Below, one piece after another: positions 7,244 through 14,531 of a stretch of DNA of 24,503 bases. Each line of letters opens with the position of its first letter. The first letter of the stretch is position 1. The notes below the pieces were generated by a model that was given only the letters and a program-made list of their open reading frames with translations, made no database searches and was not told where the DNA came from. The translations under genes were made by a program, and so were the position numbers. Location: NCBI GenBank assembly GCA_964628435.1, contig CAZVON010000015.1, forward strand, positions 1-24,503, given 5' to 3'. The DNA is from CAZVON01 sp964628435 (lineage in GTDB: Bacteria > Patescibacteriota > Microgenomatia > Levybacterales > UBA12049).

Positions 7244-9219
7244 TACACATCCAGTGTTGCTGTTTTCGCGTTCATTTGAATAAAATGTTTTCGCGGTGGG
7301 ACTTCGTCTCCCATAAGCATGGTAAATACCGCGTCTGCTTCTTCTGCGTCTTGAATACTTACTTGTTTTAAAATACGATTCGCAGGATTCATAGTGGTTT
7401 CCCAGAGTTGGTCTGGATTCATTTCTCCCAAGCCCTTATAGCGTTGGATGCTTGCCGCGTTACTATTTTTTTTACCGGCAGTTAATTCTTTAATAACTGT
7501 ATTTTTTTCATCGTCTGAGTACGCGTATCGCGCTTCTCGGCCTGCCGAAATTTTATAAAGGGGTGGTTGCGCAACATACAAATATCCTTGTCTGATAACC
7601 TCTGGCATGTGACGGTAAAAAAAAGTAAGAATAAGTGTCTCAATATGTTGTCCATCCACATCGGCATCGGTCATAATAATAATTCTATGGTACCTGAGTT
7701 TATCGAATTTGATGGTTTCTCCTATTCCCATACCAAGGGCAATAATTAAGTTTTTTACTTCCTCATGTTCAATAATTTTATCAAGCCGTGCTCGCTCGGT
7801 ATTTAAGATCTTACCCTTAAGGGGTAAAATTGCTTGAAATTTTCGATCTCTTCCCTGCTTTGCCGATCCTCCAGCGGAATCTCCTTCTACCAAGTACAAT
7901 TCAGAGATAGAAGGATCTTTCTCTTGACAGTCTGCAAGTTTTCCTGGTAAGGTTGATCCTTCTAATGCTCCTTTTCGTAAAATCGCGTCTTTGGCGGCCT
8001 TAGCGGCAAGGCGAGCTTTAGCAGCTAGGTATACCTTTTCAAGAATTCTCCTTCCATCCGATGGGTTTTCTTCGAAAAATACCGTTAACCCTTCTTTTAC
8101 AATTTGCGCGACCAGTGGTTGAATTTCTGAATTCCCCAATTTTCCTTTTGTTTGGCCTTCAAATTGAATTCTATCTTGTGGCATTTTGATATATACTACA
8201 GCGGTGAGACCTTCTCTGGTATCATCTCCCGCAATTGAATCTTCTCCGTTTTTAAAGCTGCCAATTTTTTTACCATAGTCATTGATTGCTCGGGTTAATG
8301 CCATGCGAAAACCGGTTAAGTGGGTGCCGCCATTTACCGTGTTAATAACATTTACATATGACTCAACATTTTCTGTGTACGTGTCGTTGTATTGTACTGC
8401 GACTTCTACTTCGACATCTTGCTCTTGTTTTTTAATAAAAATCGCTTTATGGAGTGGATTTTTATTTTCATTAATTTTCTCAACAAGGGATCTAATTCCC
8501 CCTTCAAAGTAGTAATTTACTTCTTTTGATGTCTCCAAACGTGAATCAAGGAAATGGAAATACAATCCTGGAACCAGATATGCTCGTTCTCGAATTGCTT
8601 TTTTAATGGTCTCAAAATCGAACTCTATTGTTGAGAAAATCTCTTTATCTGGTAGAAAAGTTGAGGTAGTGCCATGTGATATTTGATATTTCGTATTTGG
8701 TATTTGGATTTTTGTTTCTTCTACTTCTTCAACTTTTGTTTTAGGTATGCCTCTTTTATATTCCTGTCGATAGATTTTTTTGCTTCTGCGTACTTCTACC
8801 CACATCCATTCAGAAAGCGCGTTTACTACAGACGCGCCTACTCCATGTAGCCCTCCTGATACTTTATAGGCAGACCCACCAAATTTTCCGCCTGCGTGAA
8901 GCTTGGTCATGACAATTTCTAAGGCTGATTTGTTAAACTGGGGCATAATATCAACAGGAATTCCTCGACCATCATCAATAACAGTGGCGCTGCCGCCTTT
9001 GTTTAAAAGAATCCACACATTTTTCGCGTGTCCAGCCAATGCTTCGTCAACAGCGTTATCAATAACTTCCCGCAATGCCTCGTGTAAACCACTCGCGTCA
9101 GTAGAGCCAATATACATGCCAGGACGTTTGCGAACGGGCTCTAAGCCTTCTAAGACTTGGATTTGCTGAGCTGAATAATCAGATTTGTTTGATGGAGAGG
9201 TTTTTTGTTTTGCAGGCAT
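7243..9219 (-). CDS. gyrB: DNA gyrase subunit B
   Basis: ATPase subunit of gyrase. The 658-residue protein has the GHKL ATP site: EVIDNAVDEA with Glu51 and Asn55, DDGRGIP (82-88) and GGLHGVGAS (122-130). The transducer segment NTVNGGTHLTGF follows, then the TOPRIM metal site EGDSAGG (445-451) and DADVDGQHI (518-526), and the C-terminal QRYKGLGEMNPDQLWETTMNP. It ends with the usual short tail KTATLDV. Residues about 170-181 (KIQIPNTKYQIS) are encoded by a low-complexity repeat and look inserted in the loop before the conserved GTT.T.F.PD strand. There is no clear Shine-Dalgarno sequence. It is the first gene of the gyrB-ppa-gyrA-folD group. Confidence 0.96.
   Translation of the reverse strand: MPAKQKTSPSNKSDYSAQQIQVLEGLEPVRKRPGMYIGSTDASGLHEALREVIDNAVDEALAGHAKNVWILLNKGGSATVIDDGRGIPVDIMPQFNKSALEIVMTKLHAGGKFGGSAYKVSGGLHGVGASVVNALSEWMWVEVRRSKKIYRQEYKRGIPKTKVEEVEETKIQIPNTKYQISHGTTSTFLPDKEIFSTIEFDFETIKKAIRERAYLVPGLYFHFLDSRLETSKEVNYYFEGGIRSLVEKINENKNPLHKAIFIKKQEQDVEVEVAVQYNDTYTENVESYVNVINTVNGGTHLTGFRMALTRAINDYGKKIGSFKNGEDSIAGDDTREGLTAVVYIKMPQDRIQFEGQTKGKLGNSEIQPLVAQIVKEGLTVFFEENPSDGRRILEKVYLAAKARLAAKAAKDAILRKGALEGSTLPGKLADCQEKDPSISELYLVEGDSAGGSAKQGRDRKFQAILPLKGKILNTERARLDKIIEHEEVKNLIIALGMGIGETIKFDKLRYHRIIIMTDADVDGQHIETLILTFFYRHMPEVIRQGYLYVAQPPLYKISAGREARYAYSDDEKNTVIKELTAGKKNSNAASIQRYKGLGEMNPDQLWETTMNPANRILKQVSIQDAEEADAVFTMLMGDEVPPRKHFIQMNAKTATLDV
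8677..8716 (-). repeat. Low-complexity repeat translated in frame inside gyrB
   Basis: On the plus strand the tract runs as 7-8 nt near-tandem units ATTTGAT, ATTTCGT, ATTTGGT, ATTTGGA. On the coding strand it gives KIQIPNTKYQIS of GyrB. The composition and periodicity differ from the surrounding coding sequence, and the position is a loop where GyrB families vary in length. Confidence 0.6.
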
Positions 9220-9271
9220 ACGTATATTTTACCAAAAAAATACCGATATTTCTACTATATCCGGTCGTACA

Positions 9272-9302
9272 ATCATAGCAGAAAGGAGGAGTATATTGTC
9301 AA
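9272..9302 (-). promoter_or_regulatory. Predicted promoter of gyrB-ppa-gyrA-folD
   Basis: On the minus strand, TTGACA (9297-9302) precedes TGCTATGAT (TATGAT at 9272-9277, with the TGn extended -10). The spacer is 19 nt, longer than ideal, but the extended -10 compensates. Transcription would start near 9265, giving a leader of about 45 nt before the gyrB ATG at 9219. Confidence 0.55.
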
Positions 9303-9319
9303 GTCCACAAACAAAAAAA

Positions 9320-9346
9320 GGGCTGCGACACAATGTGTCGCAGCCC
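9320..9346 (-). terminator. Intrinsic terminator of the secreted-protein gene
   Basis: GGGCTGCGACAC (9320-9331) and GTGTCGCAGCCC (9335-9346) form a perfect 12-bp GC-rich stem with a 3-nt loop. On the minus strand the stem is followed at once by TTTTTTTG. It starts 27 nt beyond the stop of the gene at 9373-10602. This is the only textbook terminator in the window. Confidence 0.92.
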
Positions 9347-9372
9347 AAAGCTACTTCCCGCAGTCTCCGTTG

Positions 9373-10602
9373 CTACTCCCAGACTATTTTCTGGATCGTT
9401 GCCTTCTCAAACCCTGAGCGAACGACCCGGAAAACCGGGTAGTTTTTCCACTCAAAGGTAAGATAAGAATCCTTGTTTCCTGGAGAATGGACGAACACAA
9501 ACGGCGCTTCCCATGTAAGATAGGAGAGGCCATCGACCCTCGGAAGATATTTGTTGGTAATGGCCTCGCGGTAGATCGAAGCATGGTAAATGTCGTCGCC
9601 CACCTCGACTTGCTCAACGCTTACCCAGTGGTGAGGAGGGAGATTCAGATCCACACGACCTTCTCCCACCCACACATACGGGGTGAACGCGCCAGGTAGA
9701 GGATCAGTGCTCCACGAAGCCTGGGCAAAGCCCAAGCGTGAAAGCACAGCATCGACTGTATCGTCCCCGCGCTCCCGAAACCCGCAGGAGTCAATGACTT
9801 CTATTGAGAACTCCTGAGGGATAGTCATAGGTTGCCACCGGGGCGCCATGCCTTTGATGTACAGGCAGAATCGCCATGGGAGCATGTCCAGGGCTGTTGC
9901 GTGGGGTGGAAATGCACCCACGATGTCGCCTGGTTTTACCTGCGTTGTCCACGCAGGACTTTCCCTGGTGCGCGGACTTGAGCACTGGATGGTCAGGTTT
10001 CCTGGGCCAGGAATCACCAGTGAGTTGGCGTACGGACCCTTCTTTGGCTCTTTGCCATTAAAGGAAACCGTTTGTGGTCCGCAGTCCAGGTCTCCAATGT
10101 AAACCAGGCCCAGTAGGTTTTCTTCGTGGAACTGGCGAGCCATTTCCAGCAGTTGGCGTTCTTGCTCGTCCCACTGCCGAAACTCGTGGAGTTGGACCGA
10201 GTCAACAACTCCGTCTTCCCCAGGCTTACCGTTGGCAAGCCTGACGTCTTCGTAGCTGATGATCACTCCCAGATCGCCGGGGTTAGGCAATACACGGTTG
10301 AACCCAACCTTGCCGATCCTAAAGAAGGTAAACTCTACCCCCTGCAGGATGATGAAGTGATCCTTGAACCCGGCTTGAATACGCTCTCGCCACTTCAGGC
10401 CGAGGCTGTTCTTCTCTGCCGGAGTGGCGAACTCAACCACTGCACCCACCGGTATCGGTGGGTTGTCCTTGAAGAAGTACCGGTAGGTCACCGGCACAGG
10501 TTCTCCTCCCGGTCCCACGAGTTCGTGGGCAAAAGAAGGAATTGCGGTGCTGAAGAACATGAGAAACGCCAGGATCGCGCTGACATACTTGGACTTGGAC
10601 AC
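9373..10602 (-). CDS. Unrecognised secreted protein in a GC-rich cassette
   Basis: I do not recognise this 409-residue protein. It begins with a clear signal peptide: a Lys-bearing n-region, hydrophobic residues 7-21, and a probable cleavage after SFA at 23-25, leaving a mature form starting HELVGPGG. No other membrane segment is seen. The mature part is rich in aromatic residues, Pro and Gly, with a charged stretch about 139-163 and four cysteines (174, 207, 246, 273) that could form two disulfides outside the cell. The start is GTG at 10602, fixed by AAGGAG (10609-10614) 6 nt upstream. The gene is much richer in GC than its neighbours, with mostly G/C third bases. It has its own promoter, long leader and terminator. 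This suggests transfer or special expression; function unknown. Confidence 0.88.
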   Translation of the reverse strand: MSKSKYVSAILAFLMFFSTAIPSFAHELVGPGGEPVPVTYRYFFKDNPPIPVGAVVEFATPAEKNSLGLKWRERIQAGFKDHFIILQGVEFTFFRIGKVGFNRVLPNPGDLGVIISYEDVRLANGKPGEDGVVDSVQLHEFRQWDEQERQLLEMARQFHEENLLGLVYIGDLDCGPQTVSFNGKEPKKGPYANSLVIPGPGNLTIQCSSPRTRESPAWTTQVKPGDIVGAFPPHATALDMLPWRFCLYIKGMAPRWQPMTIPQEFSIEVIDSCGFRERGDDTVDAVLSRLGFAQASWSTDPLPGAFTPYVWVGEGRVDLNLPPHHWVSVEQVEVGDDIYHASIYREAITNKYLPRVDGLSYLTWEAPFVFVHSPGNKDSYLTFEWKNYPVFRVVRSGFEKATIQKIVWE

Positions 10603-10826
10603 AGAATGCTCCTTCTTAAATCTTGGGTCTTATTCGTAACAAGACTCCAGACACACCAGGCTCAAAAAATATAAGCTCAGTGCGCCTGGAGCCTTTAAAA
10701 AACTGCAGAAATAGCAGGGAAAACAATTTGTACAAAACAGCGCTTACCAAACACATGCATAGAGCGTTCTGCAGCTTGTTTTGGACAAGAAAGTTCCCTG
10801 CTCCTTAATAGCTTGTTAATGTGCGA
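10603..10826 (-). promoter_or_regulatory. Long structured 5' leader of the secreted-protein gene
   Basis: This stretch without a gene is the predicted untranslated leader (about 224 nt). It contains a 9-bp pairing AGCAGGGAA (10713-10721) with TTCCCTGCT (10794-10802), enclosing CAAAAC (10733-10738) with GTTTTG (10778-10783). Closer to the start, GCCTGGAG (10684-10691) can pair either with CCAGGC (10656-10661) or with CTCCAG (10645-10650), but not both. AAGGAG at 10609-10614 is the ribosome-binding site. I recognise no known riboswitch class. Confidence 0.45.
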
Positions 10827-10832
10827 CTCAAT

Positions 10833-10861
10833 ATTATAGGACATAACGAGCGAATTGTCAA
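10833..10861 (-). promoter_or_regulatory. Consensus sigma-70-type promoter of the secreted-protein gene
   Basis: On the minus strand TTGACA (10856-10861), a 17-nt spacer and TATAAT (10833-10838) match the consensus at all twelve positions. The expected transcription start is near 10826. It is the strongest promoter in the window and lies 50 nt beyond the end of the upstream polymerase-subunit gene. Confidence 0.8.
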
Positions 10862-10910
10862 GTTTAAAACAAGAGAGAATAAGCCAAGAATATTTTACTA
10901 CAAGCCATTA

Positions 10911-11594
10911 TTAGGAGAGAAAGAGCTGCTCAAGGCAAAGCCTAGGCGTTACATTGGTTGTTTTAAGCAGCGTATATGTTTCTTGCGCGTGTTTAAGAAA
11001 CATTATGTAAAAAGTTTTTCCCTCGCGACCTTCTTGAGCATAGAAACCTAAGAGTAATTGCTCCTGTGCGCTTCTCATAGCACTCTCAAGCACAAGGAGC
11101 GCTTCTTCTTTGTTTTTTGTTAAATCTTGAGCCAATTTTAATTTTTCAGGAATAGATCCACGTATTGCGACGGTAAGAACTTTTTGAGAAGAGGTGGTAC
11201 TTTTGTCTATATTTTCTACCTTCATTCCATCGCCATTTTCAAGAATACTGCAACGGGAAAGAATGGTTGGAAGTAACTCTTCTTTATCATTCACCACAAG
11301 CACTATAAGAGTATGAAGAGGTGGTTCTTCTAGGATTTTAAGGAGGGCATTTTGCGCTTCGGTTGTTATTCCTAAAGTCGCGTTTAAGATTATTGCTCTA
11401 TAGAAACCCTGAAGAGGTTTTAGCACAAATTGTGCTTGAAGGTTTCGTAAGTCTTGGATACCGATTGATTTCTCAAAAGAGGGTTGTACTTTATCGAATT
11501 TTTCAATCGCAAATTGCTTATACAAATTATTCAACAGTTCTTCTTGGATGTGACGCTGTTTTGCTACAATAATATAACTTTGCATTATTGACAT
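10911..11594 (-). CDS. holB: DNA polymerase III delta-prime-like clamp-loader subunit
   Basis: Part of the clamp loader that places the beta clamp on DNA. The best evidence is the run GIQDLRNLQAQF (45-56), EAQNALLKILEEPP (79-92) and the SRC motif at 113-115 (LLPTILSRCSIL), which is the arginine-finger motif of delta-prime and tau/gamma subunits. At 227 residues it is well below the usual 320-340; the N-terminal part with the P-loop region is nearly absent, so it is a non-ATP-binding version. ATGs at 11594 and 11585 are both possible; AGGAAAG about 11 nt before 11594 slightly favours the first. It is divergent from pilB, with only 30 nt between the starts. Confidence 0.82.
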   Translation of the reverse strand: MSIMQSYIIVAKQRHIQEELLNNLYKQFAIEKFDKVQPSFEKSIGIQDLRNLQAQFVLKPLQGFYRAIILNATLGITTEAQNALLKILEEPPLHTLIVLVVNDKEELLPTILSRCSILENGDGMKVENIDKSTTSSQKVLTVAIRGSIPEKLKLAQDLTKNKEEALLVLESAMRSAQEQLLLGFYAQEGREGKTFYIMFLKHAQETYTLLKTTNVTPRLCLEQLFLS

Positions 11595-11617
11595 CCTAGC
11601 ATATTCTTTCCTATTAT
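11588..11617 (+). promoter_or_regulatory. Predicted promoter of pilB, giving a leaderless or nearly leaderless mRNA
   Basis: TTGACA (11588-11593), an 18-nt spacer and TATTAT (11612-11617) end only 7 nt before the pilB ATG at 11625, so transcription should begin at or next to the ATG. The -35 box lies inside the first codons of the divergent holB gene. Confidence 0.6.
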
Positions 11618-11624
11618 TAAACTA

Positions 11625-13385
11625 ATGCCTGCTTTTAATGGGAATGGTGTGTTGTATTCAAATTCAGCTTCAAGTGCCTCATCGGCGCAAGGCCTTTCTG
11701 TAGCAGATGTTTTAGTACAAGAACATGTGCTTACACCCGAGCAGTTCGAGCAGTTAAAGCTACAAAGCGCACAAAAAAATACTACAGTAGACGCGTTGTT
11801 GGAATCGATGCATACGGTACCTGATGAAAAACTTTCAGAAGCAAAAGCAAAACTATTGGGCATACCATTTATTTCTTTAGCAGAAGCGACTTTTTCTCCA
11901 AACGCTCTTAACTTTATTCCTCGTGCAGTTGGTGAGCGGTTTTTACTTATTCCATTTTTGTACGATGAAAAGTCAAAAACACTATCGATTGCGATGGCAA
12001 ACCCGGTAGACATAGAAGCGCAACAATTCGTGCGTCAAAAAACTGGCCTTACTATTAAAGTATTTGCCGCCACGAAGGCAGATGTTACTGCCGCGATTGC
12101 GCAGCAATACAGACAGGAAATAGTTACCGAAGTGGGCGCGGCGCTTAAAGAATCAGAAGAACTGCACAAGGTTAATACAGTAGATAGTACCCAAATTGCT
12201 CAGATTATTAAAGACGCGCCAATAGCAAAGATTGTTTCGACAATTCTTGAGTACGCAGTAACCAGCCGCGCGTCTGATGTGCATATCGAGCCGCAGGAAG
12301 AGAGAGTTAGGGTAAGATATAGAATCGATGGCATTTTGTATGATCGCTTAAGCCTTCCGAAAGCAGTACAGGATGCAGTTGTTTCTCGGATAAAAATTCT
12401 TTCGGAAATGAAAATAGACGAGCATCGTACTCCTCAAGACGGTCGATTTAATTTTAAAGTGAACGGAAATGAGGTTGACTTGCGTATCTCGGTATTGCCT
12501 ACCGTGCATGGAGAAAAAATTGTGATGAGACTGCTTCGAAAATCCGGGGGTATTCCAACCCTTCAGCAGTTGGGTTTGAATGGAGTCGCGTTAAAAAACT
12601 TAGAAACCGCAATCTTGCGTCCCCATGGCATTATTATTGTGTGCGGACCAACTGGGAGCGGAAAAACAACAACCCTTTATGCAGTATTGTCCAAGCTTAA
12701 TACCAGTCGCGTGAATATTATGTCATTGGAAGATCCGGTTGAATATCAAATTCCTGGCGTTAACCAAGTGCAAATTAATCCCGCGGTAGGACTCACTTTT
12801 GCCACCGGCTTGCGATCATTTTTGCGCCAAGACCCTAATATTATTTTAGTAGGAGAAATCCGTGACCGCGAAACCACTGATTTAGCCATTCAAGCTGCCC
12901 TAACCGGGCATTTAGTATTCTCAACCCTGCATACTTCTAGTGCCGCCGGATCGCTTCCTCGTTTAATAGACTTAGGCGCTGAAAACTTTCTGCTTGCGTC
13001 AACAATGAACGCCATTGTTGGTCAGCGTATTGCGCGAAAAATTTGTGCTGCCTGCAAAGAAGAAGTTACTCCCCCACCCCAAATTGTGGAAGAAATGAAA
13101 TCAATATTAGGCAAGCTATTGTCTCAACAGCAACCCATCAAACTCTACAAAGGAAAAGGATGTCAAGAATGTGGAAGCGCGGGATATGTAGGAAGAGTTG
13201 GGATTTTTGAGGTGCTGCCAGTATCAGAAAAAATTGGCAGGTTAGTTCTTGAGCATCCAGATAGCGCGACAATAGAAAAAGAAGCAGTTGCGCAAGGCAT
13301 GATCACCATGAAACAGGATGGATATTTAAAAGTATTACAAGGGGTAACAACCATAGAAGAAATATGGCGAGTAGCACAAGAATAA
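11625..13385 (+). CDS. pilB: Type IV pilus extension ATPase PilB (GspE/PulE family)
   Basis: Cytoplasmic hexameric motor that powers pilin insertion. The 586 residues show an N-terminal MshEN-type domain (about 25-165, with LGIPFISL and FIPRAVGERFLLIP), the Asp-box region SRASDVHIEP (214-223), Walker A GPTGSGKT (341-348), Walker B IILVGEIRD (406-414), the His box TGHLVFSTLHT, and a zinc-binding tetracysteine (Cys474, 477, 513, 516). GRVGIFEVLPV is typical of PilB/GspE and absent from PilT. The length is standard. It opens the pilus cluster and is preceded by a promoter almost touching its ATG. No Shine-Dalgarno sequence is visible, consistent with a leaderless start. Confidence 0.96.
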   Translation: MPAFNGNGVLYSNSASSASSAQGLSVADVLVQEHVLTPEQFEQLKLQSAQKNTTVDALLESMHTVPDEKLSEAKAKLLGIPFISLAEATFSPNALNFIPRAVGERFLLIPFLYDEKSKTLSIAMANPVDIEAQQFVRQKTGLTIKVFAATKADVTAAIAQQYRQEIVTEVGAALKESEELHKVNTVDSTQIAQIIKDAPIAKIVSTILEYAVTSRASDVHIEPQEERVRVRYRIDGILYDRLSLPKAVQDAVVSRIKILSEMKIDEHRTPQDGRFNFKVNGNEVDLRISVLPTVHGEKIVMRLLRKSGGIPTLQQLGLNGVALKNLETAILRPHGIIIVCGPTGSGKTTTLYAVLSKLNTSRVNIMSLEDPVEYQIPGVNQVQINPAVGLTFATGLRSFLRQDPNIILVGEIRDRETTDLAIQAALTGHLVFSTLHTSSAAGSLPRLIDLGAENFLLASTMNAIVGQRIARKICAACKEEVTPPPQIVEEMKSILGKLLSQQQPIKLYKGKGCQECGSAGYVGRVGIFEVLPVSEKIGRLVLEHPDSATIEKEAVAQGMITMKQDGYLKVLQGVTTIEEIWRVAQE

Positions 13386-13452
13386 GTTAAAAGTTAGAAG
13401 TCAAAAGGTAAAAGTGTTCAGTAATTTTATTTTGACTCTTGCATTTTAACTT
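13384..13452. repeat. Degenerate palindromic repeat between pilB and pilT (AAAAGTTAAAAGTCAAAAG type)
   Basis: The left arm AAGTTAAAAGTTAGAAG-TCAAAAGGTAAAA and the right arm, read in reverse complement (AAGTTAAAATGCAAGAG-TCAAAATAAAA), align along most of their length, giving a long imperfect hairpin. Unit composition matches the element between ppa and gyrA. It begins in the pilB stop codon and fills the gap before pilT, so it may separate pilB and pilT expression. Confidence 0.6.
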
Positions 13453-13463
13453 CTTATTTATTT

Positions 13464-14531
13464 ATGGATATTCAAGAACTATTGCGGTTAACTATTCAAA
13501 ATAAGGCATCAGATTTACACCTTTTGCCAGGAATTGCGCCTGCCATGCGAATTGATGGCGGTCTTTCTTACCTTTCAAATTACCCAACGTTAACTGCCGA
13601 ACACGTAGAGACCATGATGTTTTCGGTACTGACTCCCGAGCAAAAAGAATTGCTGTTGGCAAATAAAGAATTAGATTTTTCGTTGGGGTTTGGCGGTGGC
13701 GCGTATGGGAATCTTGGCCGATTTAGAGTCAATGTATATTACCAGAGAGGAGCAATTTGCGCGGCTTTAAGATTTTTGCCCCCCAATATTAAAACAGTAG
13801 AAGAGCTTCATTTACCCCAAGTTGCACATGACTTTGCGAAGCTTCGACAAGGACTGGTGTTAGTGTGTGGTCCAACCGGCCATGGAAAGTCCTCTACTCT
13901 TGCCGCGATTATTAACGAAATCAATCTTAATTCTTCGTCCCATATCCTAACTATAGAAGATCCAATTGAATACGTGTATCCAGCAGGAAAAAGCATAATC
14001 TCTCAGCGCGAGATGGGGATCGATACTCATTCGTGGAGCATGGCGCTTAGAAGTGCTTTGCGGGAAGATCCAGATGTGGTTTTAGTAGGAGAAATGCGAG
14101 ACGCAGAGACAATTGCTGCTACTATTACCGTTGCTGAGACTGGACATTTAGTATTTTCCACGCTTCACACAAATTCTGCTTCTCAAAGCATTGATCGGAT
14201 TATTGACGCGTTTCCACCCCACCAACAAAATCAAATTCGAGTCCAGCTTTCTGCGAGTCTAAAAGGAATCGTGTCTCAACGGTTACTGCCGCAAATAGGA
14301 GGAGGAAGAATTCCAGCGGTTGAGGTGCTTATTGGAATACCTGCTGTGGCGACCAATATCAGAGATGGAAAAACACACTTAATCGATTCAATTATTCAAA
14401 CATCTCAAAACGTTGGCATGATTACCTTAGAATCTTCCCTCGCGCAACTGGTAAAATCTGGAGCGATCAGTCTTGATCTCGCAAAGGCATATTCCGCTCA
14501 TCCAGATGAATTAATGAGGTTAATAGGATGA
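13464..14531 (+). CDS. pilT: Type IV pilus retraction ATPase PilT
   Basis: Hexameric motor that depolymerises the pilus. The 355 residues have the PilT N-terminal segment NKASDLHLLPGIAPAMRIDG (13-32), Walker A GPTGHGKS (136-143), the Asp box IEDPIEY (164-170), Walker B VVLVGEMRD (205-213), the His box TGHLVFSTLHT (226-236), IDAFPPHQQNQIR, and a C-terminal ATNIRDGKTHLI that corresponds to the family's AIRNLIREGK motif. There is no tetracysteine, separating it from PilB. The length is normal. The 3' end overlaps pilC by 4 nt (ATGA), implying coupled translation. No Shine-Dalgarno sequence precedes its ATG, and the upstream gap is taken up by a palindromic repeat. Confidence 0.95.
   Translation: MDIQELLRLTIQNKASDLHLLPGIAPAMRIDGGLSYLSNYPTLTAEHVETMMFSVLTPEQKELLLANKELDFSLGFGGGAYGNLGRFRVNVYYQRGAICAALRFLPPNIKTVEELHLPQVAHDFAKLRQGLVLVCGPTGHGKSSTLAAIINEINLNSSSHILTIEDPIEYVYPAGKSIISQREMGIDTHSWSMALRSALREDPDVVLVGEMRDAETIAATITVAETGHLVFSTLHTNSASQSIDRIIDAFPPHQQNQIRVQLSASLKGIVSQRLLPQIGGGRIPAVEVLIGIPAVATNIRDGKTHLIDSIIQTSQNVGMITLESSLAQLVKSGAISLDLAKAYSAHPDELMRLIG

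Noticed and set aside
10126..10674. 182-residue open frame on the plus strand opposite the secreted-protein gene
   Set aside because: It is a shadow frame favoured by the high GC content of the opposite gene; it has no recognisable motif, and the minus-strand gene has a promoter, Shine-Dalgarno sequence, signal peptide and terminator.
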